A program made the position numbers and the translations under genes. A stretch of DNA of 32,500 bases from Zygnema cylindricum. Lineage: Eukaryota > Streptophyta > Zygnematophyceae > Zygnematales > Zygnemataceae. Positions within the stretch are counted from its first letter, which is position 1. The number at the start of each line of letters is the position of its first letter. Of this stretch, positions 1 to 8,802 are shown in pieces. The stretch spans positions 1 to 32,500 of the forward strand of contig JBBHKE010003195.1 in assembly GCA_037447655.1 (NCBI GenBank), given 5' to 3'. Under the pieces are notes generated by a model. That model ran no database searches, was not told the DNA's origin, and was given only the letters and a program-made list of their open reading frames with translations.

Positions 1-580
1 GTGTGAAAGGATCTTTTTTGAGGTGTTGCAATTGTCTTCCCTAAGGTCAATACTGGAAAATGCAGGGAGAGCGGAAGCCAAATGTGCCCTAGTGGGCAAC
101 GGTTTCCAGGCAGAGACAAGAGGGAGGCAGATTTTGCGTCCCGGAAAATTAGAGGACGGTAGGAGAAGGTTTGATCATGCATATCAACTCCCCCACCGAT
201 TCGGAAGGTAACATCCTGTCCCACTAAACATTCGTAGTCGTTGCATTTGGTGATCAATGCTCGGATAGAAACTTCCACGGACTCACCCTCGGTTCCGTTT
301 TGGAATCGAGAGGTGAGCGTTTCCTTGGATATTCCAAGCACCGGCTCCGTGGTACCGGCTCAAGTGAGAAGCCGAGTTTTCGTGGCTTGAAGCTTGTCTG
401 CGGTTAGACCAAGCTTGAGCGCAAATCCGGATCCGAGGATCACGGGTTTGGCTCCGGTGTCAATAAGAGGGAGAGAAGGAGAAACACCATTAACGGAGAA
501 GGACTTTTGAGAATTGTTCACGAAACTGATGTGAGGAGCAAGGTCACGACGTTCGTCCGCGGTAACCGATTGAATAATTT
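1..580 (-). pseudogene. Ty3/gypsy aspartic protease region, runs off left edge
   Basis: The minus-strand frame reads from about 580 to the left edge. It contains the retroviral-type protease motif L-I-D-T-G-A (Asp-Thr-Gly codons at 453-461) followed by P-V-I-L-G, a typical flap-side continuation. Further on is C-L-V-G-Q-D-V, typical of the end of gypsy protease domains. One TGA (complement of 360-362) interrupts the frame, so the copy is not functional as written. Downstream the frame stays open to base 1, where the reverse transcriptase linker would be expected; that part lies outside the window. In the family this enzyme cleaves the Gag-Pol polyprotein inside the virus-like particle. Order gag then protease on the same strand supports the call. 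The exact start is unknown because it belongs to a polyprotein. Confidence 0.72.
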
Positions 581-2301
581 AAAGACTACGGTTCAGCTGC
601 AACGCCCTCAAAGCGTCGACTACAACGAACTCATCAACAAGGGGAGAGTCTTTGGGAACCTCATTAGAAAAGAGAGAGGCCTTGGGGGCTTCATCAATCA
701 TGGTAGAAAGGATGCTCAACCGTTCTTTGACTCGATGTGCATCATGTATGGTAGTATCCAAAATGGTGAGAGCTTCAACCACAATAGAGGAAGCTATGTC
801 TGGTAGAGGTGAGAAAGATTCTTTCTCGAAAGAAAGTGGAAGACGGGAATTTTGTAATTTACCGTCCCGATTGTGATCAGGCGAGCCTTTATCAAAAGTA
901 GCCCATTGTTGGAAAGTAAAATCCCAGAGGATTCGGCCGGCCAACGATGGCATGCGGACGACTGTCCTTGCCATTCCCGTGAATTGGGGTTTCATTTCGG
1001 CCATGAAGGCAACAAATTGTTCCTTTATCATGGCGACCATCATGAATTGTAACTAGGCTTTTTCCCTTTCTCGTCGAGAGATCTTAGGCGGAGCAGCCTC
1101 TCTCTCGGTCTTTGGAGGAAGAGTGACCAGCTTGGTAGAACAGGCAAGAATTCCACCGTTCTTAACTGATTCTTATACGAAAAATTAGGGTCGTTAACAT
1201 GATAACGGTGGACATAATGTCCTTTTTGTTGGCAATGGGTGCATGTGACCGACGTATCTGGGCACATGCGAGCGTTGTGCCCCCGTGTTTCCACATCGGA
1301 AACACAATCGGTCGCCAAAATTAAATGGCTGGTTACCCATGGCCGACGTCTTTGGAGGCCTATTAGAAAGCCTCGTGTTCCTCGATTTTCATGAGCATCC
1401 CACCACGACGATTGCATCTCATACCTTACAACATATTCAGCCGCTTGCTCAAAGGTAAATTTCAGCCCGTATGTTTGACTCAGACGAGTCTGAATTAATA
1501 TTTTTTATTCAGGAGGAAACTGTCCCACGAATTTTTGGACAGCCTCTGCATCGGACATAAGGTCCGGTTATGCTTCCCGAAAGGTCTCCTTTCGAGCTCG
1601 TAAAGCAAGGCAGTCTCACCAAGCCTACGTTGAAGTTTATCAACTCCTTAACCTGATCTGGATTTTGCATCTGGTATTTTTCCTGGAAAAGATCGAACAT
1701 GACCGATAGCGGGTCATGGTAAAGAACTAATCCTCCTGGTCTAGCTAGAATTGCCGCACGGGCAGCCACAACATAATGGTGAGGAATCTCGAGATGAATG
1801 GATATAGCTCATCTCAATTAAAGTTGAATAGTGCCGGAACAGCAGCCGGGTAGGGAATTTTTACCTGGCCGGGACGGCTGGGTTACCTCCAAAAGGTGGA
1901 GAGTACTCTGTCATTTAACAAATACTCTCATACTTTCGTGTGTATAAAGTGAGAGCCAAACCGCGAAGGTATCGGCCGAAGAGAGAGAAAGCGACCCTAA
2001 GGTCAAATCGGTCTTGATGTCGGAAGGCTAAGTCCCTCATTTATATGTCATAAAGCATGCGCAAATGAGATAAGCACATGGTATCCTTCACTCCGGAAAA
2101 ATAGAATTGGATCCTACCCATGGATCCCTCTGAGGAGGAAGTCATGCCGTCAAAAAGAGGATGCACCGGTTGTTCCAAATTTGGACTAACCGGAAATTGA
2201 AATGTAACAGGATGAGAAAATATATCCTCTGAAAAGTCTTCTTCGGTTCTATCTTGGTATGACCAAGAGGAAACCGAGGATAATGATGAGACTGTGGTCA
2301 A
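579..2301 (-). pseudogene. Ty3/gypsy gag remnant with paired zinc knuckles
   Basis: Several minus-strand frames together make a decayed Gag. Around 1304-1263 a C-F-R-C...H-N-A-R-M-C zinc knuckle (CX2CX4HX4C) is seen only if a 1-2 nt frame error is allowed. At 1243-1202 a second knuckle, C-T-H-C...H-Y-V-H-R-Y, has Tyr where the last Cys should be. Two nucleic-acid-binding knuckles just before a protease are characteristic of Gag nucleocapsid. The capsid part upstream (1509-1769 and 2041-2301) lies in different frames and is recognised by position more than by sequence. The 579-1043 segment after the knuckles is unusually long for a gag-protease spacer and has no recognisable domain. At least three frame changes are needed to read through, so it is a pseudogene. 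Confidence 0.6.
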
Positions 2302-3010
2302 TATTGACCAAATTCAGGGAGATCTAGAGGGCGCAACCGAAACCGGTGCGTCCGTTGACTCGGGGAAACTAGAAAGATCTAATTGCGGTGGACGGAAAAC
2401 TATCCTGCTGCGGGTAGATCCGGATTGATAACGTAAGTTATCCAAATCTGTGGGCATAAACAAAGAGAAAACCCTCGATTACGACTATGAAAAAATAGAA
2501 CGACCTAATCGAGTTGCGTCAAATAGAAGGCCAAACCACACTTGACAAGTCAACACACGAAGTCTCTATCAAGACCCACTGGTCAGATTTAGGAATAAGT
2601 CGAAATACTAAAACCTCTACCTTGTAAACAATTGGGCAAGGCCAAAGGGCCAGATCTAAAAAACAAACAGAGAACTATCCAGGCACCTTTCGGTGCAGAT
2701 CTACAGCAGCACCGACAGAAAATTGTCTAAACAGTGCCACCCACGGCAAGATCTATGAAAGAAATCCAATCCACATAGTCACAGGGAAGCCCAAGGCCAC
2801 TCACAGCAAGATAGCATGCAAGGAAAGCAAGGAAAATACAAAATGCTCAAAAGAAAAGGTTCGTAATAGAACCAATCCACACCGATCCCCTACACGAGTG
2901 TTCACCCTATATCGTGACGCTTCTGCACCCACTGGGTATCAAAATACTTACAAACACCTTTAATAATCTGGTGATTATCAAAGGTGAGCCGCAGCTGGTC
3001 GTCGCAGCTA
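2302..3010 (-). other. Probable 5' untranslated leader of the gypsy element; no gene seen
   Basis: About 700 bp lie between the first recognisable gag codons and a candidate primer-binding site. No coding frame in it is convincing. AGATCT occurs repeatedly and there is a small hairpin (GCACC/GGTGC, near 2688-2701). The assignment as leader rests only on position. Confidence 0.35.
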
Positions 3011-3028
3011 GGGCTTTGCTGAGCGCCA
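3011..3028 (-). other. Candidate gypsy primer-binding site
   Basis: The minus strand reads TGGCGCTCAGCAAAGCCC, beginning with TGG as expected for pairing with a tRNA 3' CCA end. It lies five bases after a possible LTR end ...TTCA (3034-3037). TGGCGC starts resemble primer sites of several plant gypsy lineages. I have not matched it to a particular tRNA, and the position relative to gag is the main support. Confidence 0.35.
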
Positions 3029-3320
3029 AAGTTTGAATCTGCTCCACAATCCGCTCCCAAAATTTCCTCTAAAACGGGTCTCCTCCCAGTGTCCTCCAGA
3101 CCGCACGGGCCCTCACGTTGTGAATGTCCACACCTAAAAGAAGAAGAAAAGATATATAGGAACATAGAAAAGAAAGACAAATAAACTTAGAAGGGAGGTA
3201 GGATTAGGGGAAAGGGTTTCACAAACCCTAATTCAACGCTGGAAAAACAAGAAATATGCAACCAAGGGACAGCAATATGCTGACTTAGGGTCAAGAATTC
3301 CAAAAAACGTAAATTTGTAC

Positions 3321-3409
3321 AAACCCTAAATCTGCAGCCCGAACCCTAAAACTGCGGCCAAACCCTAATTTCGCAGATTAATCCTAATTTTGCAGATTAA
3401 CCCTAAAAT
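3321..3409 (+). repeat. Five AACCCTAA (telomere-box-like) motifs at 19-21 bp spacing
   Basis: AACCCTAA or AATCCTAA starts near 3321, 3342, 3361, 3380 and 3399, each followed by a TYTGCAG-like segment. The unit is therefore a degenerate ~20-bp tandem repeat rather than true telomere sequence. Another AAACCCTAA lies at 3223-3231. Such motifs match the plant telomere repeat unit and plant promoter telo-boxes. Confidence 0.7.
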
Positions 3410-3529
3410 GTGACACGTGTTTAGACCTAAATATACAGACCATAACTAGAGTGGCAGCAAGATAGAAGACAAGGATTTAAAGCACAAAAGAGTAAAACAA
3501 AAAACAAAAACAAAAATCAAAAACAAAAT

Positions 3530-3945
3530 GTGTTTTTTTTTTTTATAAAATAAAATTTATAATTTTTTATTTTTTTTATTATAATTTTTTCCAAGGCAAA
3601 ACTGAAAGCGAAAGAAAAAATGGAAAGAAAGTAAGAGGGAAACTTGTAGAAAGATAAAGCCGGATCAAAAGGAAAATACTGGATCAAAAATAGGTGGAAA
3701 AAAATCTAGGAACGAAAAGATAGATATTATATTGAAAATAATATAATTTATATATATATATATTTTTTTTATTTTTGTTTTCACGCCAAACTGAGAAGAA
3801 AAACTGAAAATAAAAGATAAAGTGGAAAGAAAATAGAAAGACAAAAACAAGAATAAAATCTGAATATGAAAGGTTATAAGTTTTTTTATGAAATAAAATT
3901 TATATTTTTAATAATTTATTTTTTAAAAAATAGACTTTAAAAAAA
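3530..3945. repeat. AT-rich degenerate tandem repeat, unit about 170-190 bp
   Basis: TTTTATAAAATAAAATTTATA near 3538 recurs as TTTTATGAAATAAAATTTATA near 3884, with a poorer copy near 3727. Between them GGCAAAACTGAAAG (about 3595) is echoed by GCCAAACTGAGAAG (about 3784), each followed by purine-rich sequence with TGGAAAGAAA. This gives roughly 2.2 diverged units plus homopolymer tracts. No coding content. Confidence 0.5.
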
Positions 3946-4900
3946 TGTGATTTTGAAAAGTTCAATCTTTTGGACAAGAATACTAAGCCACGAGGTAGCC
4001 ACTAGGCTTTCGGGTCTTCAACGTATTCTTTACAAGAGTTATCTCATAGGAAAGCAACGAAGTAAAACAAAAACTTCCAACCAAACCGAGAAATTCGGAT
4101 TCGGTAAAAAATGGCACTTTTAGAAGACAACCGAAATGCCACACAAACAAATACATTCAAAAAAACCGTCCAGCTGTCCGGAGAACGGCACAGCCTAATA
4201 CAAGATGCCACGCCTCAAGCCTCCACTCCACTAATCGCCAAAACGACAAATTTGGAGGGAAACCTTCCGGACTTGGCCAAAGCCATGTGGATTAAAAACG
4301 AGGCAGAACACAAAGAGAGAAAATCCGTACACTAACTAGCATCTACCACTAGCTAACAAGAAGAAAAGAAAATGGTGGCCAATCGGTTGCAAGGAGAAAG
4401 CAAGAAAACAGCTCCGCCGCCAAGAGAAAATTCTTGTCCAAAAGCTAAAATTCTCTAAGTCTGAGAATTAGCCTAAGTAGGAGCTACGCTAGGCCTAAGC
4501 AAAACTAGCCTACGTCTAGCCTACTTTACATGCATAAAACTACTTAAGATGTTGGCTAATAGGCGGCCAACATCATCTGCCATACACTTGACAACATCCA
4601 GCGCCGAGGGTACAAACCTTCCCTAACTACATGTACGCGCGAACCTACATGGGTTCGCGACTTAAATATATAAAATGCATCGAAGCGTCGCCCGGAAATC
4701 GTGATTCGCCTCCAAACGATAATCCGCGTCTATACTTCAAAATCGCGTGCATACGTGCGAAACGAAATATACCGCATAAAATACTCGAAATCGAAATACC
4801 TACGCACGAAATAAAAAGTATCACACGAAATTAGTACAGTTCAACAATCTTCTAAATATATGAACCGACGCGAAATTCCGCACGTGCGAACGAAAAAGCT

Positions 4901-5140
4901 AGACGTGTGTGCATCAAATTGTGAGTGCATGCATTAAATCGCGCGTGGAAGCATTATATCGCGCGCGCGTGCCTAAAACCATGCTTGCATGCGAAAAACC
5001 GCGCGTGCATGCAAAATACCGCGCGTGCTTGCAAAATACCGCGCGTCCGTGCAAAATACCGCACGTGCGTGCGAAATACCGCGCGTGCATTCATAACATT
5101 GCGTGTGCGGGCATGATATCGTGCACGCGAGCAACCGACA
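4901..5140. repeat. 20-bp minisatellite, about 12 units in unbroken register
   Basis: Units follow the pattern GCGCGTGCAT + GCAAAATACC. They stay in exact 20-base register from 4901 to 5140 without an indel; the central units (4981-5100) are the most alike. Since 20 is not a multiple of three, the long arginine/alanine/cysteine-rich frames across it are shadows, not genes. The GC half is alternating purine-pyrimidine and the other half is an A-tract. Confidence 0.85.
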
Positions 5141-5396
5141 CGATGCGGCATGACAGCTGTGGTGCATGAGAGACAAGCAAGTGAACATGCATCACAACCA
5201 GCAAAGTCATGCTCACTAACATATACACCAACGAAAATAAAGATGAAAAGACAAAAAAATATATACCATGAGAAGGTATAAAGGTGAAAATGACCCAAAG
5301 AGAGAAAAGGGAAGAACACTCCCCTAGAGTGAAGTGGACCCAATAATTCCCCCCCCCAGCTCATTTTTTGGAGGAGCTGGCCAACAAAACCGGGAG

Positions 5397-5404
5397 CTGG
5401 GAAC
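5397..5404 (+). repeat. Left 8-bp target site duplication of the hAT-like element
   Basis: CTGGGAAC here and CTTGGAAC at 6284-6291 match at 7 of 8 bases and directly flank the TAGTGTTGTG/CACAACACTA ends. Confidence 0.75.
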
Positions 5405-6283
5405 TAGTGTTGTGTATCAGAAAAAAAGTTATCGCGATAACACCGATACCGATAGTAATCGGTTATCAAACGGTCAGAGGTCCCGATATGTTCGTCCGAA
5501 ACCAACAAATTCCATATCGGCGATAACTTCAAAAATATATAGTACGCATACTGTAGTACCTTATTATATACTGTATTTTAAAATTACATTATATAGCGTG
5601 GCATGCCACGTATACGAACCTGTTCCGTAACTATTTAACTGGAAATTATTACGGGAAACGCAGCATAGGAAACGTTGGCCGGTCAACTGAACAAGAATTT
5701 TACGGCGAATTACGGAACTGTACCAACTAGGTGGTGAACATGGAACGGATAAAGGACGGCGGACATAAAGTACAACGGACGCAAAATAACATTCTGCGCG
5801 CCGCCGAAATCGAACGGACGACTTGAAATGAGAGAATGCGAGCGGACGGCCAGCGTGAGCGCCGACATCCCGGAATGGCTCTTTTGGCGGCTTATGCCAA
5901 AGAAACCAACAGATTGACACGTTGCAGGTTTCCAGTGGATCTCAAGGAATAAAGGGACAAAGCCGTGGCGTTGGATGTGAAAGGTACATCGTTTTTTTTT
6001 GGTTCGTACAAAAACAGTATAGACCTCATAGCGGCTACTGCACTTTCTGTTCGGGGAATATGATGTACAGTTGAATGTATATGCCGTACATTTATGTGTA
6101 CGGTCCGTACATATATCGCCGATAGTTATCGGTATCGGTGTTATCGCCAATAAAAGCGATAAATATCGGGTATTTATCGGCGATAAAACAATAGCGATAT
6201 ATCGTACCAATATATCGATTGTCGGGTACCCGAAAAAAGGTCCATATCGGTTATCGGCAAATCCTTACCGATTCACAACACTA
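5405..6283 (+). mobile_element. Non-autonomous hAT-like DNA transposon, 879 bp
   Basis: The left end TAGTGTTGTG and right end CACAACACTA are perfect 10-bp inverted repeats, with an 8-bp flanking duplication (7/8 identical). That size, and the TAGNGTTG-type end, are features of the hAT superfamily. Both subterminal regions are crowded with CGATA/TATCG motifs: left about 5432-5530, right about 6115-6262. They lie in roughly mirror arrangement, including CGATAACACCGATACCGATA on the left and its near-complement on the right. Subterminal motif clusters are the usual hAT transposase binding regions. No transposase gene or BED zinc finger is visible inside, so movement would need a transposase from elsewhere. 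It interrupts the probable gypsy 5' flank and so inserted after it. Confidence 0.8.
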
Positions 6284-6291
6284 CTTGGAAC
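6284..6291 (+). repeat. Right 8-bp target site duplication of the hAT-like element
   Basis: CTTGGAAC, matching 5397-5404 at 7 of 8 positions. Confidence 0.75.
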
Positions 6292-6504
6292 AACCATGGC
6301 GGAAGCAATGGTCAGTCAAGTTGAAAGAAAATGGAGAAGCGGGGCACTCCATGTGGAACCCTTGATCACCACTTGTACATGTATACACTCTATGCAAACT
6401 CAACATCTCGTTAAAATCAATGTCAACCATAGGGAGAATGTGTGAAGGGACATTGGTGTCGAAAGTATCCAGATGATTACGCGTGGCGAGGAGAGAATTG
6501 CGCT

Positions 6505-6766
6505 CTGTCGAGCGTGCCGGAAAACATGAAAGGAGGGCCCATTGACTGAGAATCGGCAAAGGGAGTCCTGCAAACAACCCATTTGAATGCGATTGATTCT
6601 TATGATAATGCCCATCCCTACGAGTACCCGCCTTCCCCCCATGAACATGGATGCAGAAATAGGGATGAGTGCAGGGAGACGGCGAAAAGATATCCCCTCC
6701 CCCTCCTTTCCCCATTGGGCCAGGGGAAGGGATTGACTTCTGGGAAACGGAGTCCTGTTTCTTGAT
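6505..6766 (-). repeat. Copy 1 of a ~260-bp direct repeat (possible start of a gypsy LTR)
   Basis: This matches 8437-8701 in the same orientation at roughly 88% by eye, with a central block of about 60 bases almost identical (near 6615-6680). On the minus strand both copies begin AAATCAAGAAACA. Here the sequence before that start is unrelated to the purine run that precedes copy 2. If copy 2 is the start of a gypsy 3' LTR, this copy would be the start of a 5' LTR leading to the gag at 2.3 kb. Confidence 0.65.
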
Positions 6767-7709
6767 TTATTGTGGCAAACTGATGAAAAATATAGAATAA
6801 AGGCAGAATGTAGAATGATAGCAAACGAGCTCAACCTACCCCCAAAACGTAACGCTGACAACAAGAGGAGACGAAATCTCTCCCGCAGACACCGAAACAG
6901 GCAAAGCCTCCTTAACTCCTTGGTTTCGCAACCCGGAAGCGGCAAGACCCTTCTCGGTTTCCAACAAACACCAATCCCAAATCGCCCAAACAGGAAAGAC
7001 AGTGCCAACTACCATACCGGACTACGATTTCCAGAAATGACGGATGCAAAACCAAGATGGCAAAAGGGTCACGATCACATATTAAGCGAAATTTCTCCAC
7101 AAAAAAGTTTGCTGGAATTTCTAAAGTTTTTCTCAAGAGACAGTACTGAAACAACATCCTGTCTCCTTTGGCCCCAAGTGCCTTATACAAGCAAAGTTTG
7201 TCCTACCGAAAGTGCCGAAGTCAAAGCAATACCAGGATCTAATCAGAGGCAAGGAATTGTTATCGTACGGACATAAGACAAAACAAGTTGTACTACACTC
7301 AAGGCAAAAAGTTATGCGACTATTTTCGGCTAAATTGCAAGCCAAATGTCATTCTATGACACACTCTTGAGCAGAAAGTTCTGTAATGGACGTGAAACGC
7401 CTAACTTTGACTTAAGGTAACACATGCTCTGCCTGTCTGGGGGACCAGAACAAACATCCTACAAACAACCAACATCAAAATCTATAAGATGATCCCAAGA
7501 TTTACGTAGCGTTCCACAATGTAGCCCCCAAAGTGACAAGTTGAAACTGGTGGTATGTAACAAAAAGGTTATCTGGAAACGTAATAACTCCGTCTTTCGG
7601 CCTCCGTTAGGCACGAGATAAAGTGCGTTCCACTCAGTTTAGAAAATAGAAGGATCTGATCTGGCTGGGTGCACCCCTTCCTTCGTACTTCGATGATCGT
7701 ACAGGGGAG
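6767..7709. other. Unassigned stretch; no recognised gene
   Basis: The longest open frame is 168 codons on the plus strand (6770-7276). It is basic, with no recognisable domain and no upstream gene signal. Short cysteine-containing frames overlap it on the minus strand. I see no LTR, tRNA or terminal repeat. Part of it was contiguous with 8381 onward before the solo LTR inserted at 7715. Confidence 0.4.
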
Positions 7710-8000
7710 AAGAGTGAAACTCAGAATTTTCCATTCTGAGTGATCAGGCAGCTAAGCTACCCAAACGTGCTTCTCCTTGGCACACCTTAGTTCAAAACCT
7801 ATGTACTGAACTGTCACCTATGACTCGGCGCCAGAGTCACTCAACTCAGTCAAATACTCTCAGATTTGACAAAGTTAGATATTTACCATGCACAAAGCTA
7901 CCTGCAAAGATTCATTACACTTGGTTCACACAGCAAGAAGTTCTTGCATTTAAATGATGAACAAATCACAAGGTAATGTTTCTAAGCCTACAGCTAAGTG

Positions 8001-8033
8001 ATAACTTCCTAAGTTATGTACTCTACTTTTATA
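8001..8033 (-). promoter_or_regulatory. Core promoter of the family A LTR: TATA box and adjoining hairpin
   Basis: TATAAAAG is the complement of 8026-8033. Downstream on the same strand ATAACTT-CCT-AAGTTAT (8001-8017) is a perfect 7-bp inverted repeat with a 3-base loop. It falls about where transcription should start. Both are kept in the LTRs at 13864-14506 (one mismatch in the hairpin) and 19369-19785. The promoter role is inferred from position. Confidence 0.5.
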
Positions 8034-8069
8034 AACTGGGACGTTCTAACTACTCTTGCACTACTGTCC

Positions 8070-8085
8070 AAGAACGTACGTTCTT
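8070..8085. promoter_or_regulatory. 16-bp perfect palindrome in the U3 of the family A LTR
   Basis: AAGAACGTACGTTCTT reads the same on both strands. It lies about 40 bp upstream of the TATA box on the element's strand and is surrounded by further ACGTTCY motifs. It recurs at 14211-14226 (perfect) and 19724-19739 (one mismatch). A dimeric transcription factor site is likely; the factor is unknown. Confidence 0.55.
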
Positions 8086-8436
8086 CAGACGTTCCACTGA
8101 CTAAGTTAAGTAGGTACGGATAAACTTAACTAGGTTGGTCAGATGGCGTGACAATGTTTTACTTTTCAACCGAATATTTTCTTAACTGACGTCTGTCGGT
8201 TTTGACAAGACTAACGGATCCGGAACAGTCTTAGTCGTGACTACGATTCACGACTGTTTTCTGTTGGTACGGTTAGGTCAATCTTCACTAATTTTGGTAC
8301 GTATTACAATAATCTCTTCGTGAAACATTCTAAGTCCTTAAACCTCCCCTCACAAATAGAAGTTACTTTTCAACAAAGAGGCCCGGAAATCCATGGTGAT
8401 CTAGAGAACTGCCGGTAAAGCCAACGAGCTTCATAG

Positions 8437-8701
8437 CTCTCTAGCGTGCCGGAAAAACATGGAAGGAGGGCCCACTTCCCTGAGTATTGGCAAAGGGAGT
8501 CTTGCAAACAACCCCTTTGAATGTGATTGATTCCCATGATAATGGCCATCCCCACGGGTACCCGCCTTCCCCCCATGAACATGGATGCAGAAATAGGGAT
8601 GAGTGCAGGGAGAGGGTGAAAAGATATCCCTTTCCCCTCTTTTCCCCACTGGGCCGAGGGAAAGTATGGACTTTTGGGTAACGGAGTCGTGTTTCTTGAT
8701 T
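8437..8701 (-). repeat. Copy 2 of the ~260-bp direct repeat, next to the gypsy polypurine tract
   Basis: This matches 6505-6766. On the minus strand it starts AAATCAAGAAACA immediately after a G-run (complement of 8702-8708), which is where the 3' LTR of the gypsy element should begin. The first bases are not TG, so the LTR identity is tentative. The left end fades out near 8437. Confidence 0.6.
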
Positions 8702-8715
8702 TCCCCCCCTCTTAG
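8702..8715 (-). other. Candidate gypsy polypurine tract
   Basis: The minus strand reads CTAAGAGGGGGGG just downstream of the integrase stop (8803) and directly before the repeat copy at 8701. Plus-strand DNA synthesis primes at such tracts in LTR elements. Confidence 0.5.
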
Positions 8716-8802
8716 TCATCCATGACTAAAACATAAGGATGTTTACCCTTCCAATTCGCAGTTCTTGCAAAACCAGGGTGCAGAGGGCTTAAGACGAGGG
8801 TC

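Larger units (their letters stand above)
3034..5396 (-). repeat. Probable long 5' LTR or flank of the gypsy element; no gene
   Basis: No coding sequence is recognisable here. The stretch lies directly upstream of the candidate primer site. It contains AACCCTAA repeats, an AT-rich tandem repeat and a 20-bp minisatellite, and ends near a run of nine C (5350-5358), which is a G-run on the element's strand. If the element really starts at 6766, the LTR would be about 2.85 kb without the hAT insertion. No second LTR copy is in the window to confirm this, and canonical TG...CA ends are not established. Confidence 0.3.
7715..8375 (-). mobile_element. Solo LTR of copia family A (661 bp) with AAGAG target duplications
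   Basis: The sequence matches the central family A LTR (13864-14506) throughout. It begins TG and ends CA, and is flanked by identical 5-bp repeats AAGAG at 7710-7714 and 8376-8380. No internal retrotransposon sequence is left, so this is a clean LTR-LTR recombination product. Its minus-strand end carries the first six codons of gag (M-E-N-S-E-F), which shows that in this family the gag start lies inside the LTR. A TATAAAAG box (complement of 8026-8033), a small hairpin (8001-8017) and a 16-bp palindrome (8070-8085) are retained. Confidence 0.9.

Noticed and set aside
3536-3560. Poly-T/AT tracts as SINE or LINE tails
   Set aside because: They are part of a longer AT-rich tandem repeat with no associated element body or target duplication.
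4909-5364. Arginine/cysteine-rich open frames on both strands
   Set aside because: They are produced by the 20-bp minisatellite, which is out of phase with codons; no start context or domain.
6400-7008. 202-codon minus-strand open frame crossing repeat copy 1
   Set aside because: It joins unrelated sequence on both sides of the repeat boundary; the matching repeat at 8437-8701 does not support the same protein beyond the boundary.
7015-7045. Short inverted similarity to the start of the ~260-bp repeat (GGACT.CG.TTTCC.AGAA)
   Set aside because: Only about 20 bases with gaps; could be chance.
6770-7276. 168-codon plus-strand open frame, possible small host gene
   Set aside because: Low-complexity basic composition, no domain, overlapping open frames on the other strand; kept only as part of an unassigned stretch.
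7715-7740. Truncated gag next to the family A LTR at 7.7 kb
   Set aside because: Perfect AAGAG duplications flank the LTR exactly; the gag codons are inside the LTR, so it is a solo LTR.
7820-7835. CTGGCGCCGAGTC in the family A LTR as a tRNA 3'-end primer site
   Set aside because: It lies inside the LTR defined by the target duplications; the GGTTATGGGCCC site after the LTR end fits better.
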